Shown: positions 55,574 to 64,000 of the stretch, in pieces
Layout of the letters: the number at the start of each line of letters is the position of its first letter
Numbering within the stretch: position 1 is the stretch's first letter
Source of the DNA: Nicotiana tabacum
Taxonomy: Eukaryota > Streptophyta > Magnoliopsida > Solanales > Solanaceae
Direction: 5' to 3'
DNA: 64,000 bases
NCBI RefSeq assembly: GCF_000715075.1
Contig: NC_134101.1
Span: 22,932,822 to 22,996,821, forward strand
Position numbers and translations under genes: made by a program
Notes under the pieces: model-generated
The model's input: only the letters and a program-made list of their open reading frames with translations
Database searches by the model: none
Told to the model about the DNA's origin: nothing

Positions 55574-57050
55574 ATGGCCCTACCTATCGACAACGATACT
55601 GGCCTTCAAGATAAGAATAACAACCTAACACCTGGGGATGAAAGGCCACTCGTTGACCCCGTTGGAACTCGGGTCATAGATCCAATTGACGTTAATTCAC
55701 ATGTGGTCGTTGAGGCGAACCAACATTTCAACCTCGAAAACAGCATTCGTGGTGGAACTCGATCTGCAGTTCGAAATACCCAAAATATTGGAGAAGACGG
55801 AATCAGCCTACGTATGATTTTTGAAATATTGCAAGATCAACATGTAGCGATAGCTAAGTTGCAGATCCAAACCCAGGCACCGAGCAGGCCCGAGCCCGGT
55901 CCACCCCGAGAAGTCACCCACAGAACTGGGCCAGGTATAGTAAGGTCAAATGAACAAGAATCGGGGACTAACCCCAAAATTATAAAGATGCTCGAGGAAC
56001 TGACAAAACGGATAGAGTCAGAAGAAAAGAGGATTGAAGCAAACGACAAAAAAGTAAAAACTTATAACTCCAGGGTTGATCAGATCCCGGGGGAACCACT
56101 AATATTGAAGGGTTTGGATTCAAAAAAGTTCGTATAAAAGCCCTTCCCCCCGAGCGCAGCTCCCAAACCGATCCCCAAGAAGTTTCGCATGCCCGAAATT
56201 CCTAAATATAATGGAACGATCGACCCCAACGAACATATCACCTCTTACACATGTGCCATTAAAGGGAACGATCTAGAGGACGACGAGATCGAATCAGTAT
56301 TATTAAAGAAATTCAGGGAAACCCTGTCAAAGGGAGCAATGATATGGTATCATAATTTACCACCTAACTCTATCGATTCTTTTGCCATGCTTGCAGATTC
56401 TTTTGTAAAAGCTCACACCTGAGCCATAAAGGTCGAGACCAGGAAGTCGGACCTTTTCAAGGTAAGGCAAAAAGATAACGAGATGCTAAGAGAGTTCGTA
56501 TCTCGTTTCAAAATGGAACGAATGGATCTACCGTCGGTCACGGATGATTGGTCCATTCAAGCTTTTACCCAAGGACTGAACGAACGAAGCTAAATGGCTT
56601 CATGGCAGTTGAAGCAAAACTTGATTGAGTACCCGGCTGTTACCTGGGCCGATGTACACAATCGATATCAATCGAAGATTAGAGTCGAAGAGGACCAGTT
56701 GGGTTCTGGGTCCGTTATTAAAAGGGACATCGATCGTGAACCAAGGTCGAACAGGGACTGATACCAGTCGTATAATAGATATCATAGGGGTAGCGAACCA
56801 AGACTTAACTCCGTACGAGGCAAAAGGAGAAGTGATCGAGGCCAAAGGCCTCAAGGGCTGATGAACAAAAATGGTTTCAATAGGCATACCGGGCCTAAGG
56901 AAGCACCGCGGTTATTAGAGTATAACTTCAACATCGATGCATCCGCCATCGTGTCGGCTATCGGACACATCAAAGATACTAAATGGCCTCGACCTATGCA
57001 GTCCGATCCAGCCTAGAGAAATCCCAATCAAATGTGCAAGTATCATGACA
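55574..57050 (+). pseudogene. Tat-lineage gag, broken by stops
   Basis: ATG at 55574 (MALPIDNDTGL) opens the gag-pol frame. The N-terminal half is hydrophilic with a coiled-coil segment (KIIKMLEELTKRIESEEKR). The capsid core follows: MPEIPKYNGTIDPNEHITSY, WYHNLPPNSIDSFAMLADSF, then DNEMLREFVSRFKMER and FTQGLNERS. In-frame stops are at 56135, 56420, 56591, 56759 and 57014. No insertion or deletion shifts the frame. CKYHDTHGHRTEDC (about 57032-57073) is the CCHC-type zinc knuckle: C then H, H and C with short spacing. Gag would form the particle that packages the RNA. Confidence 0.85.
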
Positions 57051-57850
57051 CTCATGGCCATAGAACGGAAGATTGCAGGCAGTTGAGAGAGGAGGTAGTC
57101 CGGTTGTTCAATGAAGGGCACCTTCGAGAGTTTTTAAGTAACCGGGATAAGAACCATTTCAAAAACAGGGAGTTCAATAGACAAAACGAACAAGAAGAGC
57201 CACAACACATTATCCTTATGATCATCGGAGGGATCGATGTCCCCCAGGGGACAGTGCTTAAACGTACTAAGATGTCAATTATAAGAGAGAAGCGATCTCG
57301 AACTCAGAATTACATACCTAAAGGAACCTTGTCCTTTAATGACGAAGACGCAGAAGGAATCATACAACCCCATAACGATGCACTGGTAATATCTGTACTT
57401 ATGAATAAAACGCAAGTTAAGCGTGTGTTAATTGATCCAGGTAGTTCGGTCAATATTATTCGATCGAGGGTCGTAGAGCAACTCGGTCTACAGGACCAGG
57501 TCATGCCCGCAACCCTAGTACTAAACGGAATCAATATGGCATGTGAAACTACTAATGGCGAGATAATTCTGACAGTAAATGTGGCCGGGACCATCCAAGA
57601 AACAAAATTCCACATGATAGAAGGCGACTTGAGGTATAACGCCCTGTTCGGGAGGCCGTGGATCCACAACATAAGAGCAGTACCCTCGACCCTTCACCAG
57701 GTTCTAAAATTCCCAACACCAAAGGGAATCAAGATCTACGGGGAGCAACCAGCCGCAAAGGTAATGTTTGTCATCGATGAAGTGATTCCGATATCGTCAC
57801 CCTCATCGACAAAGGGATCAAATTCGAAGAAAAAATGGGATACCAAATAG
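57051..57850 (+). pseudogene. Tat-lineage protease region
   Basis: In the same frame as gag: LREEVVRLFNEGHLREFLS links to the protease, where VLIDPGSSVNIIR carries the D-x-G-S active-site type, and LFGRPWIHNIRAVPSTLHQ is the closing motif common to Tat elements. No stop from 57017 to 57847; TAG at 57848 ends it. Its neighbour RT follows in frame. Confidence 0.87.
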
Positions 57851-59062
57851 CAATCACATATGTCAGCCTCGACCCAACTAGAAAAGCAGAAGACTGACGA
57901 AGATGATGATTATGGGATCCCTCGATCCTTAGTGGTCCCCGATGATTCTGATGCTACCAAATCAACGATCGGAGAACTGGAACAAATCACGCTAAACAAA
58001 TATCTGCCCGAGCGAAAGGTATACTTGGGCACGGGGTTAAATCCCGAGCTCAGGAAAAAGCTTATTCAATTTTTTATAGCTAACATGGACTGTTTTGCTT
58101 GGTCCCATCTTGTCATGACAGGGATCCTACCGGAAATCACCACTCACAGACTAAGCTTGGATCCGAAATTCCATTCGGTAAAGCAAAAAAGGCCCCAGTC
58201 CGAGGTCAAACATGCCTTTATCAAGGACGAGGTAACAGAACTTCTCAAAATAGGATCCATTCGAGAAGTAAAATACCCTGAATGGCTAGCAAACATAGTG
58301 GTAGTCCCTAAGAAGGGAAACGAACTTAGAATGTATATAGGTTATAAAGACCTGAATAAATCATGCCCCAAGGATTCTTTTCCTTTGCCTAATATAGATA
58401 GTATGATCGATGCCACGGCTGGCCATGAGACTCTCAGTTTCCTTGACGCCTACTCCGGGTACAACTAGATACAGACGAACCCGGAGGATCAGGAAAAGAC
58501 CTCGTTTATCACTAAGTACGGTACCTACTGTTATAACGTAATGCCGTTCGGTCTAAAACCTGCTGGTGCAACTTATCAACGCTTAGTAAACCGAATGTTC
58601 GAAGAATAAATAGGAAAATCAATAGAAGTTTATATTGATGACATGTTAGTTAAGTCCCTGCGAGCAGAGGACCATTTAAAGCATTTGCAGCAAACTTTCG
58701 ATATACTGAGGGAGTACAATATGAAGCTCAACCCCAAAAAATGTGCATTCGGGGTTGGCTCGGGCAAGTTTCTTGCTTTCATAGTGTCAAATCGGGGAAT
58801 CGAGATCAACCCCGATAAAATCAAAGCTATCGAGAATATCACTATAGTGGATAATGTAAAGGCCGTGCAGAGGCTAATGAAACGGATAGCCGCCCTAGGA
58901 CGATTCATTTCGAGATCCTCATATAGGAGCCACCGATTTTTCTCACTACTTAAGAAGAAGAGCAACTTTGCATGGACTCCGAAATGCCAGCAGGCCTTGG
59001 AGGAACTAAAGTGGCATTTATCGAGCCCGTCACTGCTTCATACCCCAAAATTGGACAAATAG
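57851..59062 (+). pseudogene. Tat-lineage reverse transcriptase
   Basis: Same frame. Landmarks: CFAWSHLVMTGILPEITTHR, RREVKYPEWLANIVVVPKK-like segment, GYKDLNKSCPKDSFPLPNID, FLDAYSGYN (first catalytic Asp), FGLKPAGATYQRLVNRMF, VYIDDMLVKS (YxDD box, about 58630-58660), LNPKKCAFGV. Stops at 58466 (after SGYN, where Gln is usual), 58607 (where Gln is usual) and 59060. All could arise from C-to-T change in CAG/CAA. The catalytic residues are present, but the gene is dead. Confidence 0.9.
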
Positions 59063-59800
59063 TTTTACCTGTACTTAGTTGTCTCAGAGATAGCGGTATG
59101 TGTAGTCCTGGTTTGAGAAGAACAAGGTACGTAATTCCCTACTTATTATGTCATTCGGAACTTAGGCGAGGCCGAAAATAGATATCCACACTTAGAAAAA
59201 TTAGCACTTGCTTTAATAAGCGCCTCTAGGAAACTAAAACCATATTTCCAATGTCATTCGATATGTGTTGCAACAACTTATCCTCTTCGAAATATTTTAC
59301 ACAAACCCGAGCTTTCAGGTCGATTGGCCAAATGGGCCATAGAAATCAGTGGGTATGATATTGAGTATCGACCCCAAACCGCCATCAAATCTCAAATCTT
59401 GGCGGACTTCGTGGCTGACTTTACGCCGGCCTTCGTACCCGAGATTGAAAAAGAACTACTGATAAAATCGAGTACATCTTCGGGAATCTAGACCCTCTTC
59501 ATGGACGGTGCTTCGAACGCGAAGGGGTCCGTACTAGGCATCGTACTAAAATCACCTACAGGTAATGTAGTTAGACAATCTATCAGAACTACAAAATTGA
59601 CTAACAATGAGGCTGAGTATGATGCCATGATTGCAGGTCTCGAACTAGCTAGAAGCTTGGAAGCGGAAGTCGTAGATGCTAAGTGTGATTCCCTTCTCAT
59701 GGTAAACCAAGTTAACGGGACTTTTGAAGTCTGAGAAGATCAAATGCAGAGGTACTTGGATAAACTACAGGTGACTCTATATTGATTTAAGGAATTGACC
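59063..59800 (+). pseudogene. Tat-lineage RNase H and linker
   Basis: Same frame, with stops soon after 59060 (TGA near 59111, TAA near 59132) and at about 59489. Connection domain: PHLEKLALALISASRKLKPY, ILHKPELSGRLAKWAIEISG, LADFVADFTP. RNase H: FMDGASNAKGS (Asp), NNEAEYDAMIAGLELARSL (Glu), AKCDSLLMVNQVNGTF (Asp). It is the second RNase H type seen in Tat elements, close to the plant cellular enzyme; this last point is general knowledge of the lineage. A stop at about 59735 follows FEV. Confidence 0.82.
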
Positions 59801-61204
59801 TTGAAACATATACCCGAAGAACAAGACAGCGAGGCCGACGCTCTTGCAAACTTAGGTTCATCTATCGAAGATGACGAACTCAATTCGGGGACTACCGTAG
59901 AATTCATGAGATCGGTAATCGAAGAAGGTCATGCCGAGATAAATTCCACAAGTTTAACCTGGGATTGGAGAAACAAATACATAGAGTACTTAAAGAATGG
60001 GAAGCTTCCATCAAATCCAAAGGAATCGAGAGCTCTGCGCACAAAGGCAGCACGGTTCACCTTGTCCGAAGACGGAACGCTGTTTAGAAGGACGTTCGAT
60101 GGACCTTTGGCAATATGTTTGGGACCGGGAGATACCGACTACATCCTACAGGAAATTCACTAGGGCACTTGTGGAGATCATTCCGGTGCCGATTCGCTGG
60201 TCCAAAAAGTAATCAGAGCAGGGTATTATTGGACTAATATAGGAAAGGACGCAAGGGAGTTCGTTCGAAAAGGCGACAAATGCCAAAGGCATGCGCCCAT
60301 GATTCATCAACCTGGGGAACTACTACACTCGGTCCTATCCCCATGGCCCTTCATGAAATGGGGAATGGACATCGTTGGCCCCCTCCCATCGGCCCCAGGT
60401 AAGGCTCAGTTTATTTTGTTTATGACTGATTATTTCTCTAAATGGGTTGAAGCACAGGCTTTCAAGAAAATCAGAGAAAAAAAAGTCATAGACTTTGTTT
60501 GGGACCACATCATATGTCGATTCGGGATGCCATCCGAGATTGTATGTGATAATGTAAAATAATTCATCAGCAGCAAAGTAACTAAATTTCTCTAGGATCA
60601 CAAGATCAAAAGGATCCTATCAACACCTTATCATCCCAGCGGGAACAGACAAGTAGAATTGACCAACAAAACCATCATCCAAAATCTTAATAAGAGACTG
60701 ACCGACGCCAAAGAAAAATGGAGAGAAATACTACCCGAGGTCCTATGGGCATACCGCACAACATCGAAATCCAGTACCAGAGCAACACCGTTCTCGTTGG
60801 TTTATGGCATCGAAGCTCTGATCTCGGTCGAGGTCGGAGAACCTAGCATCGGGTTTCGATATGAAACATAGGAATCGAATAATAAGACCATGAATACGAG
60901 CCTAGAATTGTTGGACGAAAAACGGGAAGCCACTCTCGTCTGATTGGCCGCCCAAAAATAGCGGATCGAAAGGTACTACAATCGAAGAACCAATCTTCGA
61001 CATTTTAATATCGGGGACTTGGTGCTAAGAAAAGTCACCCTCAACACCTGAAATTCGAATGAAGGGAAACTGGTTCCGAACTGAGAAGGATCGTATCAGG
61101 TTCTCAAAATTATCGGAAAAGGATCCTACAAGCTCGGCATGATAAATGGCAAACAACTACCGAGCAATTGGAACGTATCGCACCTAAAACGATACTACTG
61201 CTAA
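59801..61204 (+). pseudogene. Tat-lineage integrase
   Basis: Same frame, ending RYYC-TAA at 61202-61204. The EADALANLGS end of RNase H precedes it. Zinc region: H...H...C motif in GDHSGADSLVQKV to KGDKCQRHAP; the first Cys of the usual C-x-x-C is Gly here. Core: GMDIVGPLP (Asp), IVCDN (Asp) and HPSGNRQVELTNKTI (Glu). C-terminal: TPFSLVYGIEALISVEV, RYYNRRTNLRHFNIGDLVLR and LPSNWNVSHLKRYYC. Stops at 60161, 60560, about 60593 and several after 60870. It would insert the DNA copy. The frame is kept throughout despite the stops. Confidence 0.87.
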
Positions 61205-62532
61205 GGTACGATCCCTCCAATTTTCATTTATATTTCAAAACTAACCCTTACAGGTGTTCGACCAGAAGCATCGATGGATTCTTCAACACGAAGCCTTTAG
61301 GTCTGAAAGCACGCGTTGCACTCTTTTTTCCTTAAGACCGGTTTTGTCCCAAATGGTTTTTTCGGAGAGGTTTTTAATGAGGAAACCATTGATCGTGCTA
61401 ACTTAGAATAAATCAGAAGTATCCGAGGCCTCTTTACAATCAACCTCGAATATTGGGGGGCATTACCCTCGAACACCAAGTTCAAATATCAAGTTCGATG
61501 CAAGGAAGTTACTTCAAGGCAATAGGGTCTCAATAGGAAAAATTTGTAAGGGCCAAATGGTCAACCGAACCATGCCCGCGTAGTTTGCTCGAGCCCTAGC
61601 ACAAAACATGTACGCATGTATAATGATTTATAAAGAGAAGTATTTTTCTTCACCGATATCTCGCTCCTCAGAAAAGCTTTTCTACTTCATATTCTCGATC
61701 TATTATGTAAACATGCCTAAGGGCCAACCATGACAGGAGTTCGGATGATTACCCCTGCAAATCGGGGACTGCCGTCCGAAAAATCAACGAGATCGAATTA
61801 TATAAACTCCAAAGATCATAAGACCTCTTAGGCAACACTCGCTTTTATAGGATACGGCCACACCACTCGGGGACTGACATTTCGGGCAAGCTCGAAGTAA
61901 AACGGGAAAATAAACCCAATAGGCAAATCCCAAACTAAAGAGGCTACGGCCGAATTAACACAGATCGGAGACGTCCGAATTTCGTAACAAAACAGGCCTT
62001 CGAAATCTTTCATAAACCGGTTAAAAAGGCTACCCCGGCAAAATCATAAAAGGTTTCGATAATACCAAGACTCAAAAACTCTAATGAGTACAAAATTGTT
62101 CGAACTCTCGAACAATTCCTTATTTCATACCAAGGCACTACAAGTTTCGCAAATATAAATTATAAGGAACTCTTTCAAGCCGAAAAGGGGACAAAGCCAT
62201 AAACAGTTTTTTTTACAAAAGCCTAAGGATTGTTTTTTGTCTTGAGTTCGAGAGACCTTCCTCGCTCAAATAAAAACCTAAGGGTTACTTTACTTCGAGT
62301 TCGAGCAAGCACTCACTTAACCATAAAGCGTAAGGGCTATACTAATTCAGTTCCACTCAAATTGTTTAAACCTCGGATCTTAGAATACAACTTCATAACT
62401 TTATAAGGCGGAAAGGAAGAAAGTTTTATATATATGTGTCAAAAATCATTTACAAGGGCAGCATAGCCCGATCAACTTTCTCTACAAAAGACTGAAACGG
62501 TCTTAAAAGAAACACAAAAAATACTAAAGGAC
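61205..62532 (+). mobile_element. Tat-lineage spacer between pol and antisense ORF, no gene
   Basis: About 1.3 kb. It contains repeated words of the Tat type (CGGGGACTG, TCGAGTTCGAGC) and short frames without recognisable domains. It would be the 3' untranslated part of the antisense gene and the post-pol spacer of the element. Confidence 0.65.
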
Positions 62533-63568
62533 TTAGTCCTCTCCGGGAGCAGCATCTCCGCCCTCGAGGCCTCCTTCTCTTTCAGATCCGCTCATACTCC
62601 CGGTATCATCATCATCAGGAAAGGCCAACATTCTGGCTTCGGTTTCAAGCTCCTTAGCATTCTCGATCATGGTTGTAAGATCGAAGCCACGAGCATGGAT
62701 CTCGTTGAGAGTCTCCTTCTAAGACTGGCATTTAGCATGCTCCGCAACCTAGTTTGCTCAAGCCTGAGCAGCCTCGACAATCTCCTTTGCTCGAACCTGA
62801 GCAGCTTCAGCATCAGACCGGTAGACTGCCACTATTACATCAGCATTAGCCGTGGCTATTTCGACCTCCGATTTGGCCACTGCAAGTTCTGTGGCCAGTC
62901 TCTCTCAATCAAAAGTTGCTGAGCCCAACTGAGACTGGACCATCTTGATTTTCTTGGCTTGCACCAAGGCCTTCTCTTTCAAGCTTCAGAGTTGGGTCTC
63001 AGCCGAGGCCAGTTGAGTTCGGGCAGCCTCATTTTCTGAGGCAAGGCAATCCATGTTCTTTTTCCACTCCTCGGCCTTCGCTTTAACGGCGTCCACTTCA
63101 ATACGAAGTTGCCTGATCACATCGAGCTTTTTCTGGACCTGTGGGACCAAACTGTTAGCCATCACGCCCGAGTTAGTGTCATTAACTTCAAAGATTCTTT
63201 TTACCTTCTCGGACAAATCGACTTGTTCTTTCCGAGCTGCTTCTAGCTTAGCCTAAAGTCCTTTTTCTTCTCCTTCTCTCTGCTCACTGAGAAGCTTGAA
63301 GGCATCTCTCTACTTAGTAAGCCCTCGGATTTTGGCTTCGTACTGGCTCAGCTCCCCTCGGGATCGGAGAAACACCTCGTGATGAAGCATAGAGGCCTAC
63401 AAAAATAGAAAGAAGGAATTATACAAGGAAAGAAAAATACAAGTATGAAAATTAACAAAGAGAAAATAAACTGACCTGATTCAGGGCTTGTTGAGCTTCG
63501 TCGAAAAGACAAGAAACTCCCACCTCGCCCGAGCTCTTCTTCGGAGCCTCCAAGTCACTTAGACCCAT
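62533..63568 (-). pseudogene. Antisense ORF of Tat element (coiled-coil protein), with intron, broken
   Basis: Minus strand. Exon 1 from ATG at 63568 (MGLSDLEAPKKSSGEVG) to 63476; an intron of 79 bases (GT at 63475, AG at 63398-63397) keeps the frame; exon 2 runs from 63396 (ASMLHHEVFLRSRGELSQYE) to TAA at 62533. Long heptad-like coiled coil (VQKKLDVIRQLRIEVDAVKA, KAEEWKKNMDCLASENEAAR), Ala/Glu-rich, then HARGFDLTTMIENAKELETE and an acidic tail (FPDDDDTGSMSGSE). At least six in-frame stops. Such antisense genes are known in Tat elements of Solanaceae; function unknown. A promoter in the 3' LTR reading inward is likely but not in the window. Confidence 0.8.
63398..63475 (-). other. Intron of the antisense ORF
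   Basis: Minus strand CAG|GTCAGTTTATTT ... CTATTTTTGTAG|GCC: GT-AG ends, T-rich before the acceptor, and the AT-rich interior has stops, while the flanking exons join in frame. Confidence 0.7.
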
Positions 63569-63589
63569 GACATTATAAATTTTTCATGA

Positions 63590-64000
63590 TTCACTGAACT
63601 ATTTAGAATTACAGGGTGAGTTCTTTACACCATGTTTCTTTCATGTCTTTTATATACTACTGTCATGCCTTACATACTCGGTACTTTATTTGTATTGGTG
63701 TCCCTTTTGCCTGGGGACACTGCGTTTCATGCCCGCAGGTCCCGATAGACAGGTTGAGAGTCCTCCTAGTAGGCCATCAGATCAGCGGAAGGTGTTGGAG
63801 CACTCCACTTGCTCCGAAGTTACCTATTTGGTCAGTATGATTTGGACATATATTTATTAGTATGGTGGGACCCTGTCCCGACCTTTATGATGTTTATATA
63901 CTCTTAGAGGCTTGTAGACAGATGTCATATATATGGATACGTGTATGGCCTTGTCGACCTATGTTTTGAGTATACAAATGATCATGTCGGCCTTATAAGC
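63590..64000 (+). repeat. Start of another repeat (LTR-like), class not settled
   Basis: From about 63590 the sequence (CTTACATACTCGGTACTTTA, GCCTGGGGACACTGCG, CATGCCCGCAGGTCCCGATA, CTTAGAGGCTTGTAGACAGA, GGCCTTGTCGACCTATG) no longer looks like the Tat element. I recall such wording from Solanaceae gypsy LTRs or their flanks. It interrupts or truncates the element; orientation and end are outside the window. Confidence 0.45.

Larger units (their letters stand above)
54751..63568 (+). mobile_element. Ty3/gypsy Tat-lineage element, degenerate, 3' LTR not reached
   Basis: LTR 54751-55444, PBS, gag-pol 55574-61204 in a single frame, a long spacer, and an antisense coiled-coil gene at 62533-63568. 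Domain order protease-RT-RNase H-integrase without chromodomain, the TGGCGCC-type PBS and the antisense ORF downstream of pol are features reported for the Tat/Ogre group of plant gypsy elements. No polypurine tract or 3' LTR is seen before the sequence changes at about 63570-63590. Confidence 0.85.

Noticed and set aside
55574..61204. Endogenous pararetrovirus
   Set aside because: The polyprotein has an integrase and is bounded by an LTR and PBS; no movement protein or pararetroviral coat protein is seen. It is a Ty3/gypsy element.
1..64000. tRNA, rRNA or other structured RNA genes
   Set aside because: tRNA-like words occur only as short primer-binding sites next to LTRs; no full cloverleaf or rRNA segment was recognised by eye.

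Overview
The window looks like a stretch of a large, repeat-rich plant genome. I infer Solanaceae, probably Nicotiana-like, because the LTR and Tat-type sequences resemble common repeats of that family; no database search was possible. I find no intact host gene, RNA gene or CRISPR array. Most of the 64 kb is transposable element, much of it nested, and the reading frames that carry domains are decayed retrotransposon genes.

Layout. (1) 1-6281: two near-identical long LTRs separated by a primer-binding site and a short leader, i.e. an element that has lost its coding region. (2) 6282-22613: a plus-strand LTR fragment (6282-7860 and 21349-22613) split by a 13.5-kb minus-strand element (7861-21348). 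That element has two >5-kb LTRs, a gag-only internal region, a 1.6-kb tandem duplication in each LTR, and a captured piece of foreign gag inside the LTRs. (3) 22614-25632: AT-rich, gene-free DNA. (4) 25633-43573: a clean nest. Two related TIR elements with 9-bp target duplications (25633-27032 and 42363-43573) flank a small hAT-type MITE. The MITE is split by a chromovirus (27072-41877, perfect AATTT duplication). The integrase end of the chromovirus pol is itself split by a solo LTR (34887-38645, perfect GTGAA duplication). (5) 43574-45759: mostly low-complexity, gene-free DNA. (6) 45760-50840: a Sirevirus-like Ty1/copia remnant with a large internal deletion, leaving an RNase H tail and a downstream env-like ORF. 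(7) 51444-52322: a solo copia-type LTR with a clear TATA box. (8) 54751 to about 63570: a Tat-lineage Ty3/gypsy element with LTR, PBS, gag-pol in one frame broken by stops, and an antisense coiled-coil gene with an intron; it is cut off by another repeat before the window ends.

No gene here appears able to act. The most interesting signals are in the noncoding LTR DNA. Several diverged LTR families share an ordered architecture: a CpG-rich block, two splice-donor-like GTAAGT sites, a conserved GAGGTGACGAG core between arms whose sequence changes in a compensating way, tandem arrays whose units each carry a small GCAC...GTGC hairpin, and a final CTGCAC...GTGCAG hairpin. These are seen by eye and would need alignment and covariation tests.
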